Origin: Volvox africanus
Lineage: Eukaryota; Chlorophyta; Chlorophyceae; Chlamydomonadales; Volvocaceae
Direction: 5' to 3'
Length of the DNA stretch: 64,000 nt
Assembly (NCBI GenBank): GCA_030268105.1
Contig: BSDZ01000015.1
Span: 3,685,501 to 3,749,500, forward strand
Below are positions 8,953 through 23,934 of this stretch, one piece after another. Numbering within the stretch: the stretch's first letter is position 1; each line of letters opens with the position of its first letter. The translations under genes and the position numbers were made by a program. The notes under the pieces were generated by a model that saw only the letters and a list, made by a program, of their open reading frames with translations, was not told where the DNA came from and searched no databases.

Positions 8953-11900
8953 GGGCTTGCCCGGGTTCCTGCGGAGGGGGCACCACCTGGGATTTCTGAA
9001 CTAACGCGTGGTCGGTGGTCATCCTTACGGCCAGCCGTTAAGGCATTGTTGCCTTGTGTACTTGGACACATCGAGCGAGTCATTGCGCGACGCATCACGC
9101 TTGACGGACGCACGGGACTTCTCTGCTTCGACCCGTTGTGTAATTTGTTTACACCTCGCCGTCCCCTGTCGTCTATCGATCTGTCTAACCACGTGGTTTT
9201 GTTCATCCCCTCGTCTCTGCGTGAGATGTCGGAACAGTTGGCCATATACAGGAGATGTAGGCGTCAATATCCAGGCACTGCCGCATGTGTATTACTCCCT
9301 GCTTTCTGTCGGCGCAAGGCAGAGGCATCGTTAAGGGTTATGCGGCATGTCCACCGGTTCGAGCCGGGCACCGTTTTGTTTAATGGTGTGGATCGGGAGG
9401 GTACGCTGGCTCCGTGGCCACACCTATCCTACTCGGTTGACGTTTGGTACGAAGCTCCTGATGGGGGTGCCGTTGGTTACGGACCCGCCTTAAGTGCACT
9501 GACGTTGTCTGCTGGGCAGTTGCTCGTAGATAACCGTGTCCCTGTGGTTCAGATCGGTTTGAATGGCCGTACTCTGAAGGCACTTGTTGACACCGGTGCC
9601 AGCGACGACTTCATCTCTGTCGCAGAGGTGAACGCGCTGGGGTTGTCCCCAGAGTCGTCTGATTGTCCACAGGTTACCCTTGCTGACGGGGGTAAGCATC
9701 CCATCGTGGGCAGGATTACCCTTAGCCTATCGTTAGGCCCTTTGCGTGTTGTGACCCGGCCGTACGTGCTGCAGGGCTTAGCAGAGACTGCACCGTACAT
9801 AATGGGGTCGTCGACATTACGACAGTACCGCGCGCGCATCGACATGGAGACCGCAACCCTGCATATGTGCAAGGGTACTCTGTCGATTAAGGTACCTTTC
9901 CTGTCGTTCGAACATGTCACACCAAAGGAGGGCGAAACTGAGGCGGTGCCTATGGTTAATTTCGCTGTGACCGCAATGGCCGCGCGAATCGAACCAGAGC
10001 TAGTCGGGCGTAAGGAGGCCGTCCGTTTGTTACGGAAGGGTGCCCACGGACTGCTTTTAAGGCCGCGGGTGAGCTGTTGTGTCACCACCGCGCAGATTTC
10101 TGCGGATCCTGAGTTTGAGGCCCTACTGTCGCATATGAGGACGTCTTTAAAGATATCCCTGGCCTACCACCTATGCGTCCTGTTGATCACACAATCCCTC
10201 TCATGCCTGGAGCGCAGCCTACGGCCCAGCCAATGTACAGGTTGAGTCCATTGGAACTGGACGAGGTGAAGCGCCAGGTGACGGATTTGCTCGCGAAGGG
10301 TATGATACGCCCCAGCACATCCCCGTTTTCTGCACCGATTTTGTTTGTCGGTAAGAAGGATGGGACCTTGCGCATGTGCATTGATTACCGGGGGTTAAAT
10401 GCGAATACGGTGAAAAATCGCTACCCTTTGCCACGCGTTGACGACCTGTTGGATAAGCTGAAGGGCTCGGCTTATTTTTCCTCAATTGACTTGCAACAGG
10501 GCTACAATCAGATTCGCATCGCTGCCTCTGATATCCCGAAAACCGCTTTTCGGACGCCCTTCGGTCACTTTGAGTATACGGTCCTATCATTTGGTTTGAC
10601 TAATGCCCCTGCGACGTTTCAGGCGGTTATGGACCGAATGTTTAGGCCGTTTATCGACAGGTTCGTTGTTTGCTATCTGGATGACATCTTGGTATATTCT
10701 AAGACGCGCGAGGAGCACTTGGAGCATCTTCGGCTCGTGCTCGACGTTATGAGGCGGAGCAATTGTTTGCTAAACGCGCCAAATGCTTTTGGGCGCAGCC
10801 TCAGGTGGAATATTTGGGCCACATTGTATCTGCCACCGGTGTGAAGATGGACCCGCGGAAGGTCGCCGTGGTTCGCGATTGGCCCGCGCCTCAGAACCTC
10901 ACGGAGCTGCGTAAGTTCCTTGGCTTGACCAATTATTTCCGAAAGTTCATTGAAAAATATTCCATCATTGCGGCCCCGCTTACTAACTTAACTCGCAAAG
11001 GCGTTTTCGTTTCGCTCGAGTCGTGGACGTCGCAATGCCAGCGGGCATTCGAAGAGCTCAAACGAATCATTGCCGAAGATGTCACCCTTGCATTCCCTGA
11101 TTACTCGTTGCCATTTCGTGTTGAGGTAGTGTCTGATGCCTCAATATTTGGAAGCGGCGCTGTATTGTTACAGGAAGGGCGACCGATCGCCTTCACGAGT
11201 AAGAAGTTTTCTGGTGCGGAGATTCGCTACACCACCGGGGAACAGGAGCTTCTGGCCGTGCTGCATGCTTTAAAGGAATGGCGCTGTTACCTCGAGGGAC
11301 GCCCGTTTACTTTAAAGACTGACCATAAGCCCCTAACGTTTTTGCAAAGCGTTCCGACGTTGAACCGCCGCCAAGCTAGGTGGATGGAATATCTAGCTAG
11401 GTTCAACTGCACCTGGGAGTATATTTCTGGTAAATTGAATATTGCCGATGCTCTCAGTCGACATCCGTCGCTACACGCTGCAATTCTGGCAGCGCCCGTC
11501 GTGCGGCCGCGTAGCGAGGAGGTTCCGATCGCGACGGACCTCGCGGAGCGGTTGAAGGCTGCCTACAACGCAGATGCCTGGTTCGCGGACCCGGCTAATG
11601 TAGAAAACCTTCGCAAGCAGAATGGCCTTTGGCTACGGACGGAGGGTGCAGCTACGCAAATCGTCGTTCCGAACGACGACGCGCTACGCTACGACACCCT
11701 GGTAGCAAGCGATTGATCGACTTGGTGCAACGTTCCTTTTGGTGGCCTCGTTTGGCTAAGGATGCGGCGAACTTCGTCCAGACATGCAGTCTGTGCCAGC
11801 GCAATAAGGCTTTGTCCGGTAAGGGCCATGGGTTGTTGCAACCGTTGCCTGTCCCGGATGCGCCTTGGGAAAGTGTTTCCATGGACTTCGTAGTCGCGCT

Positions 11901-12975
11901 GCCCAAAACTGAGGGGGGATACGATGCGGTGTTCGTAATGGTCGATCGTCTGACTAAGATGGTTCACCTAGCACCATGCACATCATCCTGCACGGCTGAG
12001 CAAACCGCACGTTTGTTTTTCGATAATGTGGTTCGGTTACACGGGATTCCCAAAAATGTGATCTCGGACCGCGGAGGACAGTTCACGTCTAAGTTTTGGG
12101 AAGCGCTCTGCAAACTAGTTGGCATGCGCGTCAACCTGAGCACAGCGTACCACCCGCAGACTGATGGTCAAACCGAACGCACAAACCGCACGTTGGGTGA
12201 TATGTTGCGCAATTATGCTGGTCGCACACCACTCGTTTGGGATACGTATTTGACTGCGGCAGAATTCGCGCTTAACAACGCTGTTAACCGCTCTACAGGC
12301 AAAAGTCCGTTCTTTCTTAACTACGGATTTCATCCCGCGCTACCCGTGTGGCGTGAGTTGGAAGTGAACGTGCCTGCTGCTAAACTTTTTGCCAAGTCTT
12401 TTATGTCCCGAATCACAGACGCGAAGTCGTGTTTGGACGCGGCGCAGCAACGAACGACGGAATACTATAACAAATCTAAGCAGGATGTGACGTTTTCGGA
12501 AGGGCAACTCGTGTTGCTAAGCACCAAGAACTTGCGTTCCTTGGCCGACGGATCCCGAAAACTCTTACCCCGCTGGATTGGTCCGTATCCTGTCGTGCGC
12601 ATGGTTGGGAATGTGGCTGTGGAGCTTGCATTGCCCACTGATATGACCATTCACCCCACGTTTCACGTATCGCTTGTTCGTCCGTATCGTAGTACGGAAC
12701 CCGTCCCTGAGCCTGCTAACGCCCCCACAGCGATCGAACCAGTTCCCGAGACCTGGATCGCTGGTAAACAGAAGTTTTACGATGTGGAGCGGGTGTTAGA
12801 TTATCGCGCGCGTCGTGTGGGCCGACACCGACGTAAGCGAACAGTACACGAGTACTTGGTTAAGTGGACAGGGTATACCGACGAGCACAACTCATGGGAA
12901 CCGGCACGCAACTTCTCACAGGACATGAAACCCCTGCTCGAAGAAGCCCGCAAACGTGCCACGCAAGCCCAATGA
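8953..12975 (+). pseudogene. R3 Pol: protease, RT, RNase H, integrase, chromodomain (broken)
   Basis: Continues in the gag frame after the TAG. Order seen: aspartic protease with VDTGASDDF near 9586; reverse transcriptase with [10 protein letters not shown] near 10674; RNase H with VSDAS and TDHKPL; integrase with [22 protein letters not shown] and [11 protein letters not shown]-terminal chromodomain with [14 protein letters not shown], which defines a chromovirus. The frame is broken by a 1-bp deletion near 10132, a second near 10757, and a 37-bp deletion near 11693 that removes the first part of the integrase zinc finger and lies between GACA repeats. The first two deletions are shared with R2. 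Stop TGA is at 12973-12975. Confidence 0.92.
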
Positions 12976-13019
12976 CCCCTGCAGTTGATGCTGCATGATG
13001 CAGCGAGGACGCTGCATAC

Positions 13020-13034
13020 GGGAGGGGGGATAAT
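13020..13034 (+). other. R3 polypurine tract
   Basis: G/A-rich tract ending in ATAAT immediately before the 3' LTR, 44 bp after the pol stop. Confidence 0.75.
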
Positions 13035-13858
13035 TGTTGTGCTACGGTTCAGTTCCCGCCGACGCGTAGGTCGACGCGATCCTATGAGGCGAAGTGCTTT
13101 TGTGATGAACGCATTACATATGAATGAATCTGCATGATATAAATGTATTCGCATACATTTATATATGCATTTGGCATGTTGTCATTATCCATCGCGACAT
13201 CGCACCATGGCAAATCCGCCTAGCATGCATGAAAGCTCGAAGCATTGAAGTGCGCATTATGCTCGTGCTACGAAACGATAGGTAATATTATCTGATATAA
13301 TATTACTTCATTTAAGCACACGTTGAGAGCGCCGCACTCGTCGCGATACATGCCCTGCAACCGGATATCGTTATCCGGACCCTTGCATCATGTGAATGCC
13401 GGAAAGGCTTATACGTTATTATGCGTAGACATCGCCTAGACGCAGTAGGGTTGTCACATCTAGGATCGGCCTCCTAATGTGAATCGTACGGCACTGCGAT
13501 GCTGCGAGTATAACAGATGCGAGGACGGCTAAGCAAGATAAGACATTCGATACCGGAGAACACTTGTGTGTTCTACATTACTATTACTATACGATATTCT
13601 ACTTAGCCCGAGCTAAGCCTGAACTTCGCTAATCACCGCCGCGTGATGATTGCTTGCTTCCGGCGCTGACGGCGATTTCGTCCATTGCATCATTCCGATC
13701 TGTAAGACCGTAAGTTATATCTCTCTTCGTCTTGAAGTCTTCCGCTGTCTCTGTTTGCTCTCGCTTGCCTTGCTGTACTTGCAAGTGCTCGCGCATCGGT
13801 GTCGATAGTCTCCAGACGTGCAGATACTCATGAGCAAACGCGAACGAGAGGTACAACA
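13035..13858 (+). repeat. 3' LTR of copy R3
   Basis: An 824-bp LTR ending in GTACAACA, followed by the GGTAC duplication. Its downstream two thirds match the R2 3' LTR (AAGCAAGATAAGACATT, ACCGGAG) rather than R3's own 5' LTR. Confidence 0.93.
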
Positions 13859-16433
13859 GGTACCTCCTCGCTACGCGGCCCCACGACGGGCGCTGCCAAA
13901 ATTGCAGCGTGTAGCGACGGATGTCGACTGAGAGCATCGGCAATATTCAATTTACCAGAAATATACTCCCAGGTGCAGTTGAACCTAGCTAGATATTCCA
14001 TCCACCTAGCTTGACGGCGGTTCAACGTCGGAACGCTTTGCAAAAACGTTAGGGGCTTATGGTCAGTCTTTAAAGTAAACGGGCGTCCCTCGAGGTAACA
14101 GCGCCATTCCTTTAAAGCATGCAGCACGGCCAGAAGCTCCTGTTCCCCGGTGGTGTAGCGAATCTCCGCACCAGAAAACTTCTTACTCGTGAAGGCGATT
14201 GGTCGCCCTTCCTGTAACAATACAGTGCCGCTTCCAAATATTGAGGCATCAGACACTACCTCAACACGAAATGGCAACGAGTAATCAGGGAATGCAAGGG
14301 TGACATCTTCGGCAATGATTCATTTGAGCTCTTCGAATGCCCGCTGGCATTGCGACGTCCACGACTCGAGCGAAACGAAAAACGCCTTTGCGAGTTAAGT
14401 TAGTAAGCGGGGCGGCAATGATGGAATATTTTTCAATGAACTTTCGGAAATAATTGGTCAAGCCAAGGAACTTACGCAGCTCCGTGAGGTTCTGAGGCGC
14501 GGGCCAATCGCGAACCACGGCGACCTTCCGCGGGTCCATCTTCACACCGGTGGCCGACACAATGTGACCCAAATATTCCACCTGAGGCTGCGCCCAAAAG
14601 CATTTGGCGCGTTTAGCAAACAATTGCTCCGCCTCATAACGTCGAGCACGAGCCGCAGATGCTCCAAGTGCTCCTCGCGCGTCTTAGAATATACCAAGAT
14701 GTCATCCAGGTAGCAAACAACGAACCTGTCGATAAATGGCCTAAACATTCGGTCCATAACCGCCTGAAACGTCGCAGGGGCATTAGTCAAACCAAACGAT
14801 AGGACCGTATACTCAAAGTGACCGAAGGGCGTCCGAAAAGCGGTTTTCGGGATATCAGAGGCAGCGATGCGAATCTGATTGTAGCCCTGTTGTAAGTCAA
14901 TTGAGGAAAAATAAGCCGAGCCCTTCAGCTTATCCAACAGGTCGTCAACGCGTGGCAAAGGGTAGCGATTTTTCATCGTATTCGCATTCAACCCCCGGTA
15001 ATCGATGCACATGCGCAAGGTCCCATCCTTCTTACCGACAAACAAAATCGGTGCAGAATACGGGGATGTGCTGGGGCGTATCATACCCTTCGCGAGCAAA
15101 TCCGTCACCTGGCGCTTCACCTCGTCCAGTTCCAATGGACTCAACCTGTACATTGGCTGGGCCGTAGGCTGCGCTCCAGGCATGAGAGGGATTGTGTGAT
15201 CAACAGGACGCATAGGTGGTAGGCCAGGGATATCTTTAAAGACGTCCTCATATGCGACAGTAGGGCCTCAAACTCAGGATCCGCAGAAATCTGCGCGGTG
15301 GTGACACAACAGCTCACCCGCGGCCTTAAAAGCAGTCCGTGGGCACCCTTCCGTAACAAACGGACGGCCTCCTTACGCCCGACTAGCTCTGGTTCGATTC
15401 GCGCGGCCATTGCGGTCACAGCGAAATTAACCATAGGCACCGCCTCAGTTTCGCCCTCCTTTGGTGTGACATGTTCGAACGACAGGAAAGGTACCTTAAT
15501 CGACAGAGTACCCTTGCACATATGCAGGGTTGCGGTCTCCATGTCGATGCGTGCGCGGTACTGTCGTAATGTCGACGACCCCATTATGTACGGTGCAGTC
15601 TCTGCTAAGCCCTGCAGCACGTACGGCCGGGTCACAACACGCAAAGGGCCTATCGATAGGCTAAGGGTAATCCTGCCCACGATGGGATGCTTACCCCCGT
15701 CAGCAAGGGTAACCTGTGGACAATCAGACGACTCTGGGGACAACCCCAGCGCGTTCACCTCTGCGACAGAGATGAAGTCGTCGCTGGCACCGGTGTCAAC
15801 AAGTGCCTTCAGAGTACGGCCATTCAAACCGATCTGAACCACAGGGACACAGTTATCTACGAGCGACTGCCCAGCAGACAACGTCAGTGCACTTAAGGCG
15901 GGTCCGTAACCAACGGCACCCCCATCAGGAGCTTCGTACCAAACGTCAACCGAGTAGGATAGGCGTGGCCACGGAGCCAGCGTACCCTCCCAATCCACAC
16001 CATTAAACAAAACGGTGCCCGGCTCGAACCGGTGGACATGCCGCATACCCCTTAACGATGCCTCTGCCTTGCGCCGACAGAAAGCAGGGAGTAATACACA
16101 TGCGGCAGTGCCTGGATATTGACGCCTACATCTCCTGTATATGGCCAACTGTTCCGACATCTCACGCAGAGACGAGGGGATGAACAAAACCACGTGGTTA
16201 GACAGATCGATAGACGACAGGGGACGGCGAGGTGTAAACAAATTACACAACGGGTCGAAGCAGAGAAGTCCCGTGCGTCCGTCAAGCGTGATGTGTCGCG
16301 CAATGACTCGCTCGATGTGTCCAAGTACACAAGGCAACAATGCCTTAACGGCTGGCCGTAAGGATGACCACCGACCACACGTTAGTTCAGAAATCCCAGG
16401 TGGTGCCCCCTCCACAGGAACCCGGGCAAGCCC
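13859..16433 (-). pseudogene. R2 pol, proximal part: protease, RT, RNase H
   Basis: Minus-strand continuation of R2 after its gag TAG, up to the R3 insertion. The protease DTGA lies near 15790, [12 protein letters not shown] near 14695-14720, and RNase H VSDAS near 14250. Damage seen by comparison with R4: a 1-bp deletion near 15250, a 1-bp deletion near 14630, a 1-bp gain in a T run near 14383, and a CGA to TGA change near 14320. The first two are identical to those in R3. The element could not make its own reverse transcriptase and would need help in trans. Confidence 0.9.
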
Positions 16434-17669
16434 CTATTTCGGCTGAGGTACAAACGGCGGCATTAGAGGGCAATCCTTCGTGGAATGGTTCTCCGCACAC
16501 CGTAGACAAACGTTGGCCAATTTTTGACGCTCGAATTCGGAACGATTGCAATTCCATTTTGGCATAAATGTGTCGTCCGTACGAGTACGCTTCGCGTTGG
16601 GGTCGGGACGCTGTGCGGCTGCCGACGACGGCGCACCACCACGCTTCCTGTTCCTAGCTGGGTCCGAGCTCGGACCTGCTCCTCCTGTACCACGGACACC
16701 CGAGCTAGCGCCCCCGCGCGCCTTGCGTTGCCCGTTGCTGCGTCGCGTCGCGGCAGTAGGCGTGGGGCGGGTCGCGCCGAGGTCCTGGTCGAGAGCTACA
16801 GCTTCCCCAAGCGGATCCTGCACTTGCACGGCATTTGCACGAGGGGCAGACTTGACTTCTTCCTCGCCGGCAAGGAGTCGTATCTCCGCGCCCTTAGCAA
16901 AAGCGACCAACGCGTCATACGACTTGATCTGCGCTCCAACCAAGTCAGTGGCGCACCATTTAGCCAAAAGTTTCGTTAGGCCTCGCCTAAACCAAAAGAC
17001 ACGCTCAGATTCGGTGAGGTCAGCAATGGGAGTCACAAGTGCTTCGAAGCGTGACTGGTACGCAGGTACATTTTCATCCCGACGCATGTGGTAGCTACCG
17101 GCTGCCAAAACGTTACGAGCTTCCACATCGCGTGCTTGAACCTCAGTAGCGAATTGTGCGAGCAAAGCGGCGACCAACTCGTCAAAAGTATAGCTGCCCC
17201 GGGCGTTGGTCCAATTGCGATACCAGTCCTTCGCTGCGCCCTCGAGGGTGTTACCAACGAAGAGACACCTGATACCGTCATTATCGCCACCATGAACAGC
17301 CTGGAGATACTTTTTAGCGTCACGCACGTACGCACGAGTTGCATCGGCTATGCTATGCCCTGGTGTCTTGTCAGTCAGCGAAATATTGAGCCTAGGAACG
17401 GGAATCGACAATCTCATCACCTCAGGGATGTCATCATGCCCTCGAGCTTGAGGTAATGGCAGAACCCTTGGTCCAGCAGTGTTGTCCATATTCGTGTTCA
17501 CTGCTGAATGCGGCACAATTAAGTGAGCAGGGGTCTGAAGGAAAAGGGGCTCTTGAGTGGCTCGCGCGCCAACAGTCTCAAGACCTCTATCCGGTGCTCT
17601 AGCAGCCACAACAAAATCGGGTTGGCTACCTAGGCTAGTGTGCGGCGTATCGTTGTGTTCCGCGGACAT
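16434..17669 (-). CDS. R2 Gag polyprotein (411 aa)
   Basis: Full-length uninterrupted Gag on the minus strand, the same length as in R3 and R4. It starts at the conserved ATG (17667-17669) and ends at TAG (16434-16436), with pol continuing in the same frame. It has the capsid region (DWYRNW) and the zinc knuckle CLRCAENHSTKDC. Gag is intact although the R2 pol is not, which fits selection for, or recent origin of, a Gag-competent but Pol-defective copy. Confidence 0.92.
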   Translation of the reverse strand: MSAEHNDTPHTSLGSQPDFVVAARAPDRGLETVGARATQEPLFLQTPAHLIVPHSAVNTNMDNTAGPRVLPLPQARGHDDIPEVMRLSIPVPRLNISLTDKTPGHSIADATRAYVRDAKKYLQAVHGGDNDGIRCLFVGNTLEGAAKDWYRNWTNARGSYTFDELVAALLAQFATEVQARDVEARNVLAAGSYHMRRDENVPAYQSRFEALVTPIADLTESERVFWFRRGLTKLLAKWCATDLVGAQIKSYDALVAFAKGAEIRLLAGEEEVKSAPRANAVQVQDPLGEAVALDQDLGATRPTPTAATRRSNGQRKARGGASSGVRGTGGAGPSSDPARNRKRGGAPSSAAAQRPDPNAKRTRTDDTFMPKWNCNRSEFERQKLANVCLRCAENHSTKDCPLMPPFVPQPK

Positions 17670-18135
17670 GAAGCACGAAACGATACCCTAGGTTTGCGTA
17701 ATAGAAGCCGACTTCTATCGCAAAGGCAAGAGTACAAAACAACTCGGTGAGCCTACCGACAGTACTCTTGAGAAGATTCAGCAAATTCAGCAAGTAATTG
17801 CCCAGCTGAGTCCTGATCTCCGTAGTTTGGGCAATGAGAGTCGCCAACTGGTCCGGACGAAAGCCGGTCTCAGTCGCCGCGGCAAGCAATGCCGGTGCAC
17901 TGAGATTACCTGCGACTCAGAGCGTACACTTACACAACAAGTGCAGCAATCTAAGCAAAAGCAATTAAACAATTACAAACCGGAAGTGGCGGCGTCCAAA
18001 ACGGCGCGGCCTAAGTCTTCGGCAAAAGTATCTAGCGGTCCTCGTGGTTCGTCGCTGGAACTCGCCATAGAAAGAACCTACTTCCGATTAGACAAAGAGA
18101 GACAGTTAGGCAACGAACCTGTCTCGATACCAAAT
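17670..18135 (-). other. R2 leader with primer-binding site
   Basis: Leader equivalent to those of R3 and R4. The primer-binding site is complementary to 18118-18132. The overlapping leader frame is at 17635-17889. Confidence 0.65.
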
Positions 18136-18959
18136 TGTTGTACCTCTCGTTCGCGTTTGCTCATAAGTATCTGCACGTCTGGAGACTATCGACACCGATG
18201 CGCGAGCACTTGCAAGTACAGCAAGGCAAGCGAGAGCAAACAGAGACAGCGGAAGACTTCAAGACGAAGAGAGATATAACTTACGGTCTTACAGATCGGA
18301 ATGATGCAATGGACAAAATCGCCGTCAGCGCCGGAAGCAAGCAATCATCACGCGGCGGTGATTAGCGAAGTTCAGGCTTAGCTCGGGCTAAGTAGAATAT
18401 CGTATAGCAATAGTAATGTAGAACACACAAGTGTTCTCCGGTATCGAATGTCTTGACTAGCTTAGCCGTCCTCGCATCTGTTATACTCGCAGCATCGCAG
18501 TGCCGTACGATTCACATTAGGAGGCCGATCCTAGATGTGACAACCCTACTGCGTATGGGCGATGTCTACTCGTAACAACGTATAAGCCTTTCCGGCATTC
18601 GCATGATGCAAGGGTCCGGATAACGATATCCGGTTGCAGGGCATGTATCGCGACGAGGGCGGCGCTCTCAACGTGTGCTTAAATGAAGTAATATTATATC
18701 AGATAATATTACTTATCGTTTCGTAGCACGAGCATAATGCGCACTTCAATGATTCGGTCATTCATGCATGCTAGGCGGATTTGCCATGATGCGATGTCGC
18801 GATGGATAATGACAACATGTCAGATGCATATATAAATGTATGCGAATACATTTATATCATGCAGATTCATTCATATGTAATGCGTTCATCACAAAAGCAC
18901 TTCGCCTCGTAGGATCGCGTCGACCTACGCGTCGGCGGGAAATGAACCGTAGCACAACA
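18136..18959 (-). repeat. 5' LTR of copy R2
   Basis: An 824-bp LTR with TGTTGT/ACAACA ends on the minus strand, followed on the right by the CTAAG duplication. It differs from the R2 3' LTR at several sites, for example CTTGACTAGC in place of CTTATCTTGC. Confidence 0.93.
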
Positions 18960-18964
18960 CTAAG

Positions 18965-19549
18965 CAGAGTCATTTTCGATCAACGGCAACCACAACAGAA
19001 TACGAGTACTGGATGCGTAAGGGTGGGTGGATGTAAATCGATAGATACGTCATGCCATGCATTCGCCATGGATGGTGTCATCATTATTATGATGGCCCTG
19101 CTCTTAAACCCTTCACTGGTCCCTCTGTCCTCCTCCCCCCTTCCCCCCAACACCGCTCAGAGTTGCGGACTTGGAGTTACGCGCAAAGCGAGATAGGATG
19201 GGATGGGTGATCCCTGCTTGGGACGTCGACAGAAAGATCAAGTTCTCATCGCAGAAACATGTTGCGGATGAAATGCTCGCAGGTGCGTGGGTGTGCCGCG
19301 TGTGTTGGAGCTAGTGGAAGAAGCGACCAGAGACACGAAGTTTTCAGAAGTAAAAAGCGTTTTTTCATAAGTGCGTTTTTTCATAAGTGCTCAAAAGAAG
19401 AGCAAGGCCACCTCTAATTTCGTTTTATCTTAAGCATTATATAAGAGGCCCAGGGATATGTAAGGATGGAGAAGTATAGTGAATAAAGGCATTAATTCAT
19501 TTAATTGTTGCTTGATTTATTCCCTTCCGTCCTCTTTCCCATTATTCAG
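18965..19549. other. Non-coding stretch upstream of the visible GT49 exons
   Basis: No exon recognised. It is probably an intron or upstream part of the glycosyltransferase gene, because the next coding block starts at an acceptor site rather than at a start codon. A short direct repeat (TTTTTTCATAAGTGC) occurs near 19360-19390. Confidence 0.4.
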
Positions 19550-22600
<3,051 letters not shown>

Positions 22601-22644
22601 GTTTATTCCGGATGGAAAGAACTACGTATTCAACGCCCTGCTGG

Positions 22645-23468
22645 TGTTGTGCTACGGTTCATTTCCCGCCGACGCGTAGGTCGACGCGATCCTACGAGGC
22701 GAAGTGCTTTTGTGATGAACGCATTACATATGAATGAATCTGTATGATATAAATGTATTCGCATACATTTATATATGCATCTGGCATGTTGTCATTATCC
22801 ATCGCGACATCGCATCATAGCAAATCCGCCTAGCATGCATGAATGACCGAATCATTGAAGTGCGCATTATGCTCGTGCTACGAAACGATAAGTAATATTA
22901 TCTGATATAATATTACTTCATTACAGCACACGTTAAGAGCGCCGCACTCGTCGCGATGCATGCCCTGCAATCGGATATCGTTATCCGGACCCTTGCATCA
23001 TGCGAATGCCGGAAAGGCTTATACGTTGTTATGCGTAGACATCGCCTAGGCGCAGTAGGGTTGTCACATCTAGGATCGGCCTCCTAATGTGAATCGTACG
23101 GCACTGCGATGCTGCGAGTATAACAGATGCGAGGACGGCTAAGCTAAAGGAGACATTCGATACCAGAGAACACTTGTGTGTTCTACATTACTATTACTAT
23201 ACGATACTCTACTTAGCCCGAGCTAAGCCTGAACTTCGCTAATCACCGCCGCGTGATGATTGCTTGCTTCCGGCGCTGACGGCGATTTCGTCCATTGCAT
23301 CATTCCGACCTGTAAGACCGTAAGTTATATCTCTCTTCGTCTTGAAGTCTTCCGCTGTCTCTGTTTGCTCTCGCTTGCCTTGCTGTACTTGCAAGTGCTC
23401 GCGCATCGGTGTCGATAGTCTCCAGACGTGCAGATACTCATGAGCAAACGCGAACGAGAGGTACAACA
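22645..23468 (+). repeat. 5' LTR of copy R4
   Basis: An 824-bp LTR, TGTTGT...ACAACA. It contains TGTAA at 23311-23315, the usual green-algal polyadenylation signal. This suggests that the transcript end (R/U5 border) lies shortly downstream and that U3 occupies most of the LTR. That placement is inference. Confidence 0.93.
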
Positions 23469-23934
23469 ATTTGGTATCGAGACAGGTTCGTTGCCTAACT
23501 GTCTCTCTCTGTCTAATCGGAAGTAGGTTCTTTCTATGGCGAGTTCCAGCGTCGAACCACGAGGACCGCTAGATACTTTTGCCGAAGACTTAGGCCGCGC
23601 CGTTTTGGACGCCGCCGCTTCCGGTTTGTAATTGTTTAATTGCTTTTGTTTAGATTGCTGCACTTGTTGTGTAAGTGTACGCTCTGAGTCGCAGGTAATC
23701 TCAGTGCACCGGCATTGCTTGCCGCGGCGACTGAGACCGGCGTTCGTCCGGACCAGTTGGCGACTCTCATTGCCCAAACTACGGAGATCAGGACTCAGCT
23801 GGGCAATTACTTGCTGAGTTTGCTGAATCTTCTCAAGAGTACTGTCGGTAGGCTCACCGAGTTGTTTTGTACTCTTGCCTTTGCGATAGAAGTCGGCTTC
23901 TATTACGCAAAACTAGGGTATCGTTTCGTGCTCC
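23469..23934 (+). other. R4 leader with primer-binding site
   Basis: The primer-binding site is 23472-23486 (TGGTATCGAGACAGG). The leader contains a frame from about 23715 to 23969 that overlaps the gag start out of frame and is conserved in all copies. Confidence 0.65.

Larger units (their letters stand above)
6427..13858 (+). mobile_element. Ty3/gypsy chromovirus copy R3, nested in R2
   Basis: A complete plus-strand element of 7432 bp inserted into the integrase-coding part of R2. LTRs are at 6427-7250 and 13035-13858, with the 5-bp target duplication GGTAC at 6422-6426 and 13859-13863. It has gag, an in-frame TAG, pol, a polypurine tract and a primer site. Pol carries two 1-bp deletions and one 37-bp deletion. 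The LTRs belong partly to different subfamilies, which is unexpected for one insertion. Confidence 0.96.
4052..18959 (-). mobile_element. Ty3/gypsy chromovirus copy R2 (interrupted by nested copy R3)
   Basis: A complete minus-strand element. The 3' LTR is at 4052-4875 and the 5' LTR at 18136-18959, and both ends are flanked by the 5-bp target duplication CTAAG (4047-4051 and 18960-18964). Removing R3 and one copy of its GGTAC duplication leaves 7471 bp. The order from the right is LTR, primer site, gag, TAG, pol (protease, RT, RNase H, integrase, chromodomain), polypurine tract, LTR. Its two LTRs differ at several sites, so it is older than R4. Pol is broken by several small mutations. Confidence 0.95.
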
